NCBI RefSeq assembly: GCF_004345425.1
Contig: NZ_SLVP01000009.1
Coordinates: forward strand, 149,689 to 213,688
Length of the DNA: 64,000 nucleotides
Direction of reading: 5' to 3'
DNA from: Paenibacillus sp. BK033
GTDB lineage: Bacteria > Bacillota > Bacilli > Paenibacillales > Paenibacillaceae
The notes beneath the pieces are model-generated. The model was not told where the DNA came from. It was given only the letters and a program-made list of their open reading frames with translations, and ran no database searches. Both the position numbers and the translations under genes were made by a program. The stretch's first letter is position 1. Every line of letters starts with the position of its first letter. Below, piece by piece: positions 1 through 8,481 of the stretch.

Positions 1-73
1 GTTTTCAAGCAGGGAATGGCAATAAAGCAAGAGAAAAATTAAAAACAATACCAAATACCGGGAGGGAATCACA

Positions 74-508
74 ATGAGATTTATGATGATCGTAAAAGCA
101 ACGACGGATTCGGAAGCGGGCGTTCTGCCAAGCCAGGAGCTGATTGACGCCATGCAAAAGTACAACGAGGAGCTTGTGAAAGCAGGCGTCTTGCTCGCTG
201 CGGACGGTCTGCACTCCAGCGCGAACGCCGTCCGGATTTCGTATCCGGAGCCAGGGGGCAAGCCGAAGGTAGTCGACGGTCCTTTTACGGAGGCAAAAGA
301 AATGATCGCCGGTTATACGCTGATCGAAGTGAAATCAAGAGAAGAAGCGTTGGAGTGGGCGCTGCGCATGCCGGATCCGCATGGATATGGCCAAGGCGAG
401 ATTGAGCTCCGGCAGGTGTTCGAATTCGATGAGCTGATGGAGGATCCGGAATCGCGCGCCAGAGAGGAAGCGCTTCGCAAGCAGATCGAGGAGACTAGAA
501 ACGCGTGA
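74..508 (+). CDS. DGPF/YCII-domain protein (ECF42-associated)
   Basis: The 144-residue product begins MRFMMIVKATTDSE and carries the DGPF signature as VVDGPFTEAKEMI near residues 86-98, followed by the family-typical EALEWALRMPDPHG. These small alpha/beta-barrel proteins of the YCII/DGPF family are usually encoded beside ECF42 sigma factors; their biochemical role is not established. A GGGAGG ribosome site lies at 60-65. The stop overlaps the GTG start of the sigma factor by four bases (GTGA), so the two are translationally coupled. A paralogue follows the sigma gene. The family call is firm, the function is open. Confidence 0.88.
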   Translation: MRFMMIVKATTDSEAGVLPSQELIDAMQKYNEELVKAGVLLAADGLHSSANAVRISYPEPGGKPKVVDGPFTEAKEMIAGYTLIEVKSREEALEWALRMPDPHGYGQGEIELRQVFEFDELMEDPESRAREEALRKQIEETRNA

Positions 509-1785
509 GCGTCTCCCAAACGCATCGCACCATCGAAACGATTTGGCGAATGGAGTCGCCTAAGATAATCGCAGGCGTAACGCGAATGGTTCGCGACGTC
601 GGGCTGGCCGAGGATATTGCCCAGGATGCGCTTGTCATCGCGCTGGATCGCTGGCCCGAAACGGGCATTCCGGAGAAGCCGGGTGCCTGGCTCATGACGA
701 CGGCAAAGCGCAGGGCGCTTGACCTTCTGCGGCGCAACAAGCTGCAGGATCAGAAATACGTCGAAATAGCCCGGGAAATAGAGCTCTATACCGAAGATGA
801 TGTCGACCGTGCTCTCGACGGCGAGATTGAAGACGATCTGCTGCGGCTCATCTTTATGACCTGTCATCCGGTATTGTCGCAGGATGCAAGGGTAGCGCTG
901 ACACTTCGTTTGTTGTGCGGTCTTACAACCGATGAGATTGCCCGTTCCTTTCTTATCCAAGAGTCCACGGTTGCCCAGCGGATTGTACGGGCGAAGCGTA
1001 CGCTGAACGCGGAGAAGGTTCCCTTTGAGGTGCCGGCCGGCAAAGAGCTTGAAGAGCGGCTATCCGCTGTTCTTGAAGTCATCTACCTCATGTTTAACGA
1101 GGGGTATTCGGCTACCTCCGGACAGAACTGGACGCGTCCGCTTTTATGTCAGGAGGCGCTTAGGCTGGGACGTATCCTGGCCGCTATTGCACCGGGGGAA
1201 CCGGAGGTTCATGGACTGGCCGCCTTGATGGAGCTTCAATCCTCAAGGCTCAAGACCCGCGTGAATGCGCAAGGCGAGCCCATTCTGCTGATGGATCAGA
1301 ACCGGGCGTTATGGGATCAGCTGCTCATCCGCCGCGGGCTTGCTGCCCTGGAACGCGGGCAGAAGCTGGGCCGGACGTTAGGTCCGTATGCGCTGCAGGC
1401 TTCTATCTCCGCATGCCATGCGGCAGCGCGTACCCCGGAGGAGACGAATTGGATTCGGATTGCCGCGCTTTACGAAGCGCTCTCGAGACAGATGCCGTCT
1501 CCCATTGTGGAGCTAAACCGCGCTGTTGCCATTGGGATGGCTTTTGGCCCGGCTTACGGGCTGCAGCTTGTAGACGCGCTTTATGCCGAACCCGCGCTCT
1601 CGGGCTACCATTTGCTGCCCAGCGTTCGGGGCGATCTGCTCGAGAAGCTTGGCCGCTGCGAAGAAGCCGCGGAAGAGTTTGAACGCGCGGTCGGCATGAC
1701 CCGCAATGAAAAGGAGCAGGCGTTACTGCTGAAGCGGGCGGCAGCGTGCAGGCAGGAAGGAGGGCAGGCGTCATGCGATACTTAA
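505..1785 (+). CDS. ECF42-type RNA polymerase sigma factor with C-terminal extension
   Basis: This 426-residue protein has sigma region 2 in the first 85 residues (AEDIAQDALVIALDRWP; AWLMTTAKRRALDLLRR) and region 4 near residues 130-170 (GLTTDEIARSFLIQESTVAQ). A long alpha-helical extension follows (about residues 185-426), the DUF6596/TPR-like part that marks the ECF42 group; ordinary ECF sigmas are about 180 residues. No anti-sigma gene is adjacent. Family knowledge says that ECF42 factors are controlled through the C-terminal extension and transcribe neighbouring DGPF genes, which fits the two DGPF genes on either side. The start is GTG at 505, inside the stop of the previous gene. Confidence 0.9.
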   Translation: MSVSQTHRTIETIWRMESPKIIAGVTRMVRDVGLAEDIAQDALVIALDRWPETGIPEKPGAWLMTTAKRRALDLLRRNKLQDQKYVEIAREIELYTEDDVDRALDGEIEDDLLRLIFMTCHPVLSQDARVALTLRLLCGLTTDEIARSFLIQESTVAQRIVRAKRTLNAEKVPFEVPAGKELEERLSAVLEVIYLMFNEGYSATSGQNWTRPLLCQEALRLGRILAAIAPGEPEVHGLAALMELQSSRLKTRVNAQGEPILLMDQNRALWDQLLIRRGLAALERGQKLGRTLGPYALQASISACHAAARTPEETNWIRIAALYEALSRQMPSPIVELNRAVAIGMAFGPAYGLQLVDALYAEPALSGYHLLPSVRGDLLEKLGRCEEAAEEFERAVGMTRNEKEQALLLKRAAACRQEGGQASCDT

Positions 1786-2195
1786 TGATGGTGAAGGCGT
1801 CCGGCTTTACCGAAGCGGGAATTGGTGCAAGCAGGGATTACGCGGCAAAAATGCGGTTATACCGCCATGACCTGAAACAAGCCGGCGTGCTTATAGCCCA
1901 TGAAGAGCTGCAGCCAAGCTCAGCCGGGTTAAGAGTCGATTTTCCGGCGGGAGGCGGCGAGGCGGAGGTTTGGCCGGGACCTTTTTCGATTGACAGGGGA
2001 CTTATAGCAGAGTTTACCTTAATTGAGGTCGACACGGAAGAAGAGGCACTCCAGTGGGCGCTGCGCATGCCGGTTCCAACGGGACAAGGGGCATACGGAA
2101 TTGAGCTTCGCAGACTTGAGGACCGCTTGGAGCAGACGCGTGACCCAAGACAGGCCGCTATGGAGCTGGATTTGAAAAGTTACTTGCAGCTGTAG
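1773..2195 (+). CDS. DGPF/YCII-domain protein, second copy
   Basis: I start this at ATG 1773 (MRYLMMVKASGFTEAG) because a GGAAGGAGG ribosome site lies about 10 bases upstream and the N-terminus then matches the first DGPF protein. It overlaps the end of the sigma gene by 13 bases. The DGPF motif is degenerate here (WPGPFSIDRGLIAEF), but the EEALQWALRMPVP segment is intact. About 140 residues. It is paralogous to the protein at 74-508 and is presumably co-expressed with, or a target of, the ECF42 sigma factor. Function unknown. Confidence 0.85.
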   Translation: MRYLMMVKASGFTEAGIGASRDYAAKMRLYRHDLKQAGVLIAHEELQPSSAGLRVDFPAGGGEAEVWPGPFSIDRGLIAEFTLIEVDTEEEALQWALRMPVPTGQGAYGIELRRLEDRLEQTRDPRQAAMELDLKSYLQL

Positions 2196-2276
2196 GACCT
2201 GGCGGCATGTTGGCGGACTCTCGTTTGTGGTAATATAAGGCTTGGCAATTACTCTACTCTAAGGAGTGTAGAATCA

Positions 2277-2651
2277 ATGATTAATCAGCTTGGACAAGTG
2301 ATGCTGTACGTGAACGATCAGGAGAAAGCACGGGTGTTTTGGACGGAAAAAGCAGGTTTTAAAGTAGTGGCTGAGGAAGAAGCCATGGGCCAAAAATGGA
2401 TCGAGCTTGCTCCGGAAGGCGCTCAGACCTCCATTATTTTGCACGATAAAGAAGTAGTTGCCAAAATGTCGCTCGGAGTAAATCTGGGCACGCCATCGTT
2501 AATGTTCTTCTCCGACAGGCTGGATGAGCTGTACAGCGACTTCAAGAACAAGAACGTAACGGTAGGCGAGCTTGTTGAGCTGCCTTTCGGCCGGGTGTTT
2601 AACTTCGCGGACGAAGAAGACAATTATTTTGCCGTTATGGAAAGAAAATAA
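2277..2651 (+). CDS. VOC (glyoxalase/bleomycin-resistance fold) family protein
   Basis: A 124-residue single VOC unit: MINQLGQVMLYVNDQEKARVFW at the N-terminus and GRVFNFADEEDNYFAVMER at the C-terminus, the typical two beta-alpha-beta-beta-beta halves. VOC proteins of this size are metal-dependent enzymes or binding proteins with very diverse substrates, so no reaction is assigned. The AAGGAGTG ribosome site is at 2261-2268. It follows the DGPF gene by about 80 bases and ends at a strong terminator. It may be part of the ECF42 group or independent. Confidence 0.82.
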   Translation: MINQLGQVMLYVNDQEKARVFWTEKAGFKVVAEEEAMGQKWIELAPEGAQTSIILHDKEVVAKMSLGVNLGTPSLMFFSDRLDELYSDFKNKNVTVGELVELPFGRVFNFADEEDNYFAVMERK

Positions 2652-2664
2652 CATGACATGCCTG

Positions 2665-2700
2665 CCCCAATGGTCCTCGACCATTGGGGCTTTCATTTTG
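2665..2700 (+). terminator. Intrinsic terminator after the VOC gene
   Basis: Perfect 11-bp stem, GCCCCAATGGT (2665-2675) and ACCATTGGGGC (2681-2691), with a 5-base loop and a T-rich tail. Confidence 0.9.
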
Positions 2701-2768
2701 CCGGAATAAGCAACATCTTGCTCCCTGATCGCGTTGTAGGCATAAGTGGATAAGGGAGGAAATTTCCA

Positions 2769-3182
2769 GTGAAATTAGGTATTGCTCTGATGCTGGCCTT
2801 TGTTCTCTTGCTGGGAGGTTGCGGAACCGGGATTGGGAAATCGCCTGAAGCCCCGCAGGAGAAGGCTCCCGGCAGCAATCTCCCTAATCAGACGACAGAC
2901 AGCTCGGCCAGCTGGGTGACGGACCGAATGATTAATTTCCGGAACAATGTTTATGTCGGCTCGGAAGAGAGGGTAGAGTCGGTAGACGGGAAACTCGGAG
3001 AGATCAAACATTATTTGACTCAAGAAATGTTAGATCAGCCCGACGCATCCTCCAACTATTACAAGGAAGGAATCGCGCTCTATCAGATTACAGGGGTTCC
3101 CGTAGAGTCCGGCATTGCCGTTGAGACTAAGCCCGGTCAATACGTCAAAGCCGTACCCGTGGAAGAGATATTGGGAGATTGA
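2769..3182 (+). CDS. Predicted lipoprotein, function unknown
   Basis: The start is GTG at 2769, seven bases after the GGGAGGA ribosome site. A lipoprotein signal ends in the lipobox LLGGC (Cys at residue 19), followed by a low-complexity Pro/Ser/Thr linker. The mature part (residues 45-137) contains a tail motif YYKEGIALYQITGVP and a short hydrophilic end. No enzyme motif is visible. The gene stands between two terminators, so it is probably monocistronic. I do not recognise the family. Confidence 0.75.
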   Translation: MKLGIALMLAFVLLLGGCGTGIGKSPEAPQEKAPGSNLPNQTTDSSASWVTDRMINFRNNVYVGSEERVESVDGKLGEIKHYLTQEMLDQPDASSNYYKEGIALYQITGVPVESGIAVETKPGQYVKAVPVEEILGD

Positions 3183-3210
3183 CGAATACGAGGCTGTACA
3201 AAAATATTTG

Positions 3211-3248
3211 GAGCAAGAAAAGCGGATTGCTTTTCCTGCTCTTTTTTT
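3211..3248 (+). terminator. Intrinsic terminator after the lipoprotein gene
   Basis: Arms GAGCAAGAAAAGC (3211-3223) and GCTTTTCCTGCTC (3229-3241), one mismatch, followed by a run of T residues. Confidence 0.85.
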
Positions 3249-3328
3249 CTGCCCGCATCCAAGTTTAACCACCCTTGGCGGATGGTCATAATGGAAGGAT
3301 AGACATTCATCCTGGAGGTAGCTCGCTT

Positions 3329-4876
3329 ATGCAACGGCAACTAACGAATCGTTCGAGCTCCAATGACAACCAAATGCTGCCCGAGTACGCCAATATTCCG
3401 ATCGATCCTTCGGTTGAAAATAATTTAGCGCGGCTTAAGCGCGATATGGGCGGCAGCGATGATCTCATTATGCGGCAGATTCACAATGAGGGGATTAACA
3501 CGGCAGCCGCCGCGGTCGTCTATATCGACGGACTGTCCAACACGATGGCCATTAATCAATACATATTTGACGTGCTCGACTATTCTTTGCCCCGCTATGA
3601 CGGGGAGGATATGATGACGCTTGATGCCGGAGCGCTTGCGAAAAAGCTCTTGAACGGCATGGGACCGGTCCGTACCGTATCCGATCTAGGCTCTCTTTAC
3701 AAAAACCTGCTGTCCGGGGTAGCGATTATTCTGCTGCGGGGGCACCAGTATGCTTATTGTGCGGACATTCGGGAATGGAAAGGCAGGGACGTTACGGAAT
3801 CCACAAACCAGACGTCCATTCGGGGGCCGCGGGAAAGCTTTACCGAGACGCTCCGAACCAATACTTCTCTTATCCGCCGGAAAATCAAGGATCCGCGTCT
3901 ATGGATGGAGACGGTTACCATCGGCCATCTCACCAAAACCGATGTGACCCTTATGTACATTAACGGGCTTGCGAAGCCTGCCGTTCTCCAGATGGTCCGC
4001 GATCGGCTGGGTCAAATCAAAATCGACGGGATTTTGGACAGCGGATATATTGAGGAGCTCATCGAGGATAGCAAATGGTCGCTCTTTCCAACCGTATTTA
4101 ACACCGAGCTGCCGGATAACGTAGCAGGCCAGCTGTTGGAAGGGAAAGTGGCCATTCTTGTAGAGGGGACGCCTAACGTGCTGATCGCGCCAACCCAGAT
4201 GGTTACTTTTTTTCAATCCACGGAGGACTACTACCAGCGTTCTTTCTACGCAAGCTTATTGCGTATTTTGAGGTTCGGGAGCGTTTTTATATCGCTCCTT
4301 TTTCCGTCGCTCTACATAGCGATTACGACGTTCCACCGCGATATGCTCCCGGCGTCGCTCCTGATCTCCCTTGCGGCGCAAAGGGAAGGCGTACCGTTTC
4401 CGGCTTTTTTCGAGGCGCTTATCATGGAGATTACGTTCGAAATATTACGCGAAGCGGGGATACGGATGCCTCGCGCGATCGGGCAAGCGGTATCCGTAGT
4501 TGGCACCCTCGTAATCGGGCAGGCGGCGGTAGAAGCGGGAATTGTGTCAGCGGCGATGGTTATCGTGGTATCCATTACGGCGATCTCCACGTTTACGCTG
4601 CCGGCCTACAGCATGTCGATACCGGTTCGTATTCTCCGCTTCGCCTTTATGGGCGTGGCGGCAAGCTTTGGCCTGTTTGGCATCATTATGGGGTTCTTTG
4701 TCCTGATGCTTCATCTATGCGCGCTTCGTTCCTTCGGAGAGCCGTTTATGGCTCCGTTGTCGCCATACATGAAAACGGATATGCAGGATGCCTTATTCCG
4801 CTTGCCCAGATGGTTTATGTTCAAAAGGCCGGATACTTCAATGGATACCAGTTCCAGCAGAATTCGCAAGAATTAG
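3329..4876 (+). CDS. GerA-family spore germination protein (A subunit)
   Basis: The A subunit of a nutrient germinant receptor in the spore inner membrane, about 515 residues. The N-terminal hydrophilic domain (about 1-300) has the family pattern AAAVVYIDGLSN and VAILVEGTPNVLIAPTQ. The membrane domain (about 300-480) begins with RILRFGSVFISLLFPSLYIA and contains EGVPFPAFFEALIMEITFE and GQAVSVVGTLVIGQAAVEAG, both typical of GerA/SpoVAF. I chose ATG 3329 over ATG 3275 because GGAGG lies nine bases before it. It is followed by the C, D-like and B subunits, a full receptor operon. Expression should be forespore-specific (sigma G); a weak match GTTTA-N19-CATAATG lies at 3263-3293. Confidence 0.95.
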   Translation: MQRQLTNRSSSNDNQMLPEYANIPIDPSVENNLARLKRDMGGSDDLIMRQIHNEGINTAAAAVVYIDGLSNTMAINQYIFDVLDYSLPRYDGEDMMTLDAGALAKKLLNGMGPVRTVSDLGSLYKNLLSGVAIILLRGHQYAYCADIREWKGRDVTESTNQTSIRGPRESFTETLRTNTSLIRRKIKDPRLWMETVTIGHLTKTDVTLMYINGLAKPAVLQMVRDRLGQIKIDGILDSGYIEELIEDSKWSLFPTVFNTELPDNVAGQLLEGKVAILVEGTPNVLIAPTQMVTFFQSTEDYYQRSFYASLLRILRFGSVFISLLFPSLYIAITTFHRDMLPASLLISLAAQREGVPFPAFFEALIMEITFEILREAGIRMPRAIGQAVSVVGTLVIGQAAVEAGIVSAAMVIVVSITAISTFTLPAYSMSIPVRILRFAFMGVAASFGLFGIIMGFFVLMLHLCALRSFGEPFMAPLSPYMKTDMQDALFRLPRWFMFKRPDTSMDTSSSRIRKN

Positions 4877-4888
4877 GGAGGCCGCATC

Positions 4889-6070
4889 ATGTTCTACAAA
4901 TTCGCCATTTCGATGTTGTGCCTTCTGATGCTGACAGGCTGCTGGAGCAGACGGGAGCTGAATGAGCTTCTCATCGTGCTTGGCGTAGGAGTGGATTGGG
5001 AGGACGGGCATTATCTCGTATCGTTTCAGGTCGTTAACCCAAGCGAAATCTCCAATCAGCAAAAAAGGGGCGACCGTCCTCCCAGCACCTTATTCCAGGG
5101 AAGAGGAAGAACACTGTTCGAAGCAGCCCGGTCCGTTACGGCCGAGGCGCCGCGTAAGGTTTATGCGGGACATTTGCAGATTTATGTGATTGGCGAAGAA
5201 GCGGCAAGAAGAGGCATTAACGAAATCATTGACAATGTCGCACGCGATAATGAAGTAAGGATGGATTTTAATATCATCGTGGCAAAAGGAACAAGGGCAG
5301 AGGATGTTCTGAAGCTGTATACGCCGGTTGAGAAGCTGCCCAGCTACAGCATGCAGCAGTCGCTGCAGACCTCGGAAAAAAACTGGGCGCCTACCATTGC
5401 CGTAACGCTGGACGAAGCGTTAAACAAGCTTTCTTCGCAAGGGAGCGAGCTTGCTTTAACCGGCATACGGGTTATTGGAAGCACGGAGGTAGGGGAAACG
5501 AAGCAAAACGTAGAAAAGTTTTTGCCGCCAAGCCGGTTCCGTTATTCCGGCATTGCAGCTTTTAAGGGGGACAGGCTGATTGGCTGGCTGAACGAGAAGG
5601 AGAGCAGGGGCTATACCGATATTACGAATAATCTGGATAGTACTTCGATCGCTATACCATGCGGGGAACAGCGATATGTAGGCGTTGAAGTGACTTCCTC
5701 GAACTCCAAAATCAAAACCAAGGTTATAAACGGGAACCCGGAAGTCGAGGTGTCGATTCGAACGGAAGGAAATATCGTCGAAAGAACGTGTACGGACGTT
5801 GATTTATCCAATCCCGATACCATCAAGAAGCTGGAGGCACAGACCAAACAAGTTATTCTAGGCAATATGGAAACCGCCGTGCAGCGGGCCAAGGAATTGA
5901 AATCGGACATATTCGGCTTTGGCACCGAGATGGAGAAGGAGCATCCCGCTTACTGGAATCAGGTAAAGGATCGGTGGCGCGAGGAGTATTTCCCGCAGCT
6001 CAAGGTGACGTACAAGATTAAGATGTTTATCCGGGATACCGGCACTATAGAGAATAGCACGATCAAATAA
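4889..6070 (+). CDS. Ger(x)C-family spore germination lipoprotein (C subunit)
   Basis: The C subunit of the germinant receptor: a 393-residue lipoprotein with lipobox LMLTGC (Cys18) followed by WSRRELNELLIVLGVGVDW, the hallmark N-terminus of GerAC/GerBC/GerKC proteins. Later motifs GRTLFEAARSV, VYAGHLQIYVIGEEAA and the C-terminal WNQVKDRWREEYFP also match the family. It begins 12 bases after the A subunit with a GGGAGG ribosome site. It anchors on the outer face of the inner spore membrane by diacylglycerol. Length is normal. Confidence 0.95.
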   Translation: MFYKFAISMLCLLMLTGCWSRRELNELLIVLGVGVDWEDGHYLVSFQVVNPSEISNQQKRGDRPPSTLFQGRGRTLFEAARSVTAEAPRKVYAGHLQIYVIGEEAARRGINEIIDNVARDNEVRMDFNIIVAKGTRAEDVLKLYTPVEKLPSYSMQQSLQTSEKNWAPTIAVTLDEALNKLSSQGSELALTGIRVIGSTEVGETKQNVEKFLPPSRFRYSGIAAFKGDRLIGWLNEKESRGYTDITNNLDSTSIAIPCGEQRYVGVEVTSSNSKIKTKVINGNPEVEVSIRTEGNIVERTCTDVDLSNPDTIKKLEAQTKQVILGNMETAVQRAKELKSDIFGFGTEMEKEHPAYWNQVKDRWREEYFPQLKVTYKIKMFIRDTGTIENSTIK

Positions 6071-6091
6071 GAAAGAGGGGAGCGGTCAAAA

Positions 6092-6316
6092 ATGGCATCC
6101 GTATTAGCCGTTCTTGCTTTGGGTGCAGGCGCTATTTGGATGGAAGCACCTGGTCTTGTCCGACGCCGGCAATTCCGTGAGCTTGTTCTATTCCTTGTCC
6201 TTCTGCTTGCGGGAACGGTTTTGTACAGTCTTCTGATGCTGCAAATTACGCTCCCTAATCCGTTTATGCTGGTCAAATGGATGTTCGGCTGGATCGGGCC
6301 GGCAAAGTCATTCTAG
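6092..6316 (+). CDS. Small two-helix membrane protein of the germinant receptor operon (D-subunit-like)
   Basis: A 74-residue protein with two hydrophobic stretches (residues 3-18 and 30-52) and a short tail ending in FGWIGPAKSF. Small two-pass D subunits are known in several gerA-type operons, where they modulate receptor function. This gene lies between the C and B subunits, with 21 bp before and 24 bp after it, and has an AGAGGGGAG ribosome site. The assignment rests on size, topology and position rather than on clear sequence similarity. Confidence 0.72.
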   Translation: MASVLAVLALGAGAIWMEAPGLVRRRQFRELVLFLVLLLAGTVLYSLLMLQITLPNPFMLVKWMFGWIGPAKSF

Positions 6317-6340
6317 TAGGAAGGGAGGAGGAAGTGCGAT

Positions 6341-7504
6341 ATGTCAACATACTCGAATGCGAAAATATCGGTTAGACAATTCACGATTCTGATTATGATC
6401 GGAACCGTCGGCGATTCGATTCTGATCATGCCGACGATTACGGCCGCCTCCTCCAAACAGGATGCCTGGCTGTCCATGCTTCTCGCCTTGCTTGCCGGCA
6501 TTGTCACGGGAATAATCTTCGCCGCTATTGCCAACCGGCTGCAGAGGATAAGCCTGTATGAAGCCATCCGGCAAAGATTGGGCTTATGGTTCGGAGGCTT
6601 CTTCTTTCTTCTTTTTATTTTCTCGTCGTTTATGTGCATCCTGACGCTGCTTAGCGAAATGAGCCAATTCATGACGTTGCAGCTAATGCCGGAAACGCCG
6701 GTTAACGCGATTATTTTATTTTTCGAGGCTGTTATTATTATCGCTTACCGCTATGGCATTGAGGCTTACGCGAGAATGGGCGAAATACTGTTTCCGGTTA
6801 TGATGGGACTGTTTGCGCTTCTTGTTGTTTTGCTGATGCCTCAAATTGAATGGCCGAATGTGCGCCCGATCATGGCTCAGGGATTCCTTCCGATCATGCA
6901 AGGGGCGCTCCCGGCTTACTGCACCGCGTTTGTCGAGATGGCCGGGCTGCTTATGCTCGTTCCTTATGTCCAGGGCAACGGCAAGCTGACGAGGCCAATT
7001 CTATCCGGCTTTGCAGTGGGCGGTACGGTCTTATTCCTGATTGTACTCCTTAGCGTGCTTGTGCTGGGACCAAGTCTGATGCAGACCAAATATTACCCGA
7101 CCTTTGTGCTTGCCCAGAAAATCATGATTGGCCATTTTTTCGAACGGATCGAAGCGGTAATCGCCTTTTTATGGGTGATTACGGTTTTTTACAAAACACT
7201 GATCCATTTCTTCACCCTGACGACGGGGATTGCGCAAGTGTTTCGACTTAAAGAAAGCAAGATGCTGACCATTCCTCTAGGCATGATTCTGCTTGTCGGT
7301 ACGGTAGTCGGTACGCCTAATATTACAACGTACAATCAGATTCTGATTAATTATTATCCCTGGTTTGATCTAACCTTTTTCCTTGTGCTGCCAATCATTA
7401 TGCTCATCCTAATACTTGCGATCAAGAAAAAGCAGCAGAAGACGCAGCAGCCCCAAGGCCAACAGCAACCGCAGCAGCAACCGCAGCAGCAACCGGAAAA
7501 TTAG
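6341..7504 (+). CDS. GerAB-type germination permease (B subunit)
   Basis: The B subunit of the receptor, an APC-superfamily-like membrane protein of 387 residues with about ten hydrophobic helices. The N-terminus (KISVRQFTILIMIGTVGDSIL) and AWLSMLLALLAGIVTGIIF match the Spore_permease family. In this class it forms the germinant-binding pocket. The last 22 residues are an unusual Gln/Pro-rich tail made of QQQPQ repeats, encoded by short cag-caa-ccg repeats near 7441-7500, which could slip in copy number. No terminator is obvious before the nrtR promoter. Confidence 0.93.
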   Translation: MSTYSNAKISVRQFTILIMIGTVGDSILIMPTITAASSKQDAWLSMLLALLAGIVTGIIFAAIANRLQRISLYEAIRQRLGLWFGGFFFLLFIFSSFMCILTLLSEMSQFMTLQLMPETPVNAIILFFEAVIIIAYRYGIEAYARMGEILFPVMMGLFALLVVLLMPQIEWPNVRPIMAQGFLPIMQGALPAYCTAFVEMAGLLMLVPYVQGNGKLTRPILSGFAVGGTVLFLIVLLSVLVLGPSLMQTKYYPTFVLAQKIMIGHFFERIEAVIAFLWVITVFYKTLIHFFTLTTGIAQVFRLKESKMLTIPLGMILLVGTVVGTPNITTYNQILINYYPWFDLTFFLVLPIIMLILILAIKKKQQKTQQPQGQQQPQQQPQQQPEN

Positions 7505-7527
7505 GCGAATTATTTTCCGAAAAACGC

Positions 7528-7591
7528 TTGTTCCTTCCGCGGGATCATGTTAATATGACACTATAAATAATAAAACATGAAATATGAAATA
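7528..7591 (+). promoter_or_regulatory. nrtR promoter with candidate NrtR operator
   Basis: A -35 box TTGTTC (7528-7533) and -10 box TAATAT (7551-7556) are 17 bases apart. Just downstream, 7570-7584 carries ATAAAACATGAAATA, a 15-mer repeated exactly in front of the nicotinamidase gene at 8443-8457. A second ATGAAATA half-site follows directly (7584-7591). Its position at the start of the transcript fits repression, and autoregulation by NrtR is inferred. Confidence 0.6.
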
Positions 7592-7608
7592 TTATTGAGG
7601 TGACTGGA

Positions 7609-8400
7609 ATGGCCCGTTACAACTCCGAAGAAGAAGTTCTCGCCCATTACGATCCGAAGAAGTACCGGACACCTGATGGCTATACCAGCGATATTGCGGT
7701 ATTTACGATCGTTAGCGAGCCAATCGCGCCGAATAAGCCGCCGAAGCGGACGATGAAGCTAATGCTGATCCGCCGGGCACGGCAAGACCGTGAAGGAAGC
7801 CCGAATATCGAAGGCGGGAAGTGGGCGCTGCCGGGAGGTTTTATCGATCCCGAGGAGGTTGCTTACGAAGCGGCTAAACGCGAATTATCCGAAGAGACCG
7901 GCGTAGAGGGCATTCATATCCGGCATTACGGGGTCTATGACAAGCTGGGCCGGGATAAACGGGGATGGATCATCTCCAATGCCCATTACGCGATTGTGCC
8001 GGAGGATTATCTCGAGAAGCGCAAGGCGGCCGACGATGCGGAGGAGGTGGCACTCTTTACGATCGAGGAGATTAAGGAGCTTGAGCTTGCCTTCGACCAT
8101 CGCGAAGTGATTGCCGACGCTTACGAAATGATCCGCAAGGATATGCTGCTCTCGACCGTCGCGCGCAGCTTCCTGCCGCTGGAATTTACGCTAAGCGAAC
8201 TGCAAAGCGTGCTTTTAACCGTTACGGACAGCCCGAAGGTAGCGAAGTATTCGACATTCCGGAACCGTGCCGAACGCCTTCCGTTTATTGAGGTCGTTCG
8301 AATCGACGGCGAACCCAAAACCACGTCAAGGAACTCCAAGCGCCCATCGATTTTGTACCGTTTCAAAGAGGGAGAGCCTCTGGAGTCGATCTACTTCTAA
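7609..8400 (+). CDS. nrtR: Nudix-domain transcriptional regulator of NAD metabolism (NrtR type)
   Basis: The protein (about 263 residues) has an N-terminal Nudix domain with a complete Nudix box at residues 76-99 (GGFIDPEE then RELSEETGV, matching GX5EX7REUXEEXGU). A C-terminal winged-helix domain (about 180-263) shows FTLSELQSVLLTV and STFRNRAERLPFI, typical of NrtR. NrtR binds ADP-ribose or related NAD metabolites and represses NAD biosynthesis genes. It heads a run of four NAD salvage genes, which strongly supports the call. Because the Nudix box is intact, residual hydrolase activity is possible. ATG 7609 is preferred over GTG 7600 because GAGGTG lies in front of it. Confidence 0.87.
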   Translation: MARYNSEEEVLAHYDPKKYRTPDGYTSDIAVFTIVSEPIAPNKPPKRTMKLMLIRRARQDREGSPNIEGGKWALPGGFIDPEEVAYEAAKRELSEETGVEGIHIRHYGVYDKLGRDKRGWIISNAHYAIVPEDYLEKRKAADDAEEVALFTIEEIKELELAFDHREVIADAYEMIRKDMLLSTVARSFLPLEFTLSELQSVLLTVTDSPKVAKYSTFRNRAERLPFIEVVRIDGEPKTTSRNSKRPSILYRFKEGEPLESIYF

Positions 8401-8435
8401 AGATATTGTCAGGATACCTGTTCTTTTTAAGTTTA

Positions 8436-8458
8436 TTATTTCATAAAACATGAAATAA
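8436..8458. promoter_or_regulatory. Perfect 9-bp inverted repeat, candidate NrtR operator
   Basis: TTATTTCAT (8436-8444) and ATGAAATAA (8450-8458) are exact reverse complements around the spacer AAAAC. The right half plus spacer recurs upstream of nrtR. It lies 24 bases before the nicotinamidase start, between nrtR and the salvage genes, so it could act as operator for an internal promoter. Confidence 0.65.
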
Positions 8459-8481
8459 GGAATAAGAGGAGATGGCTAGCG

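Noticed and set aside
1..73. ECF42-type promoter in front of the first gene
   Set aside because: The available 73 bases show no TGTCGA-like element or other convincing promoter; the promoter may lie outside the window.
313..960. A 215-codon minus-strand frame across the ECF42 region
   Set aside because: It lies opposite two well-supported overlapping genes with clear family motifs and shows no motif or ribosome site itself.
7441..7500. CRISPR-like or satellite repeat at the end of the gerB-like gene
   Set aside because: It is a short in-frame cag-caa-ccg run coding a Gln/Pro tail; there are no spacers.
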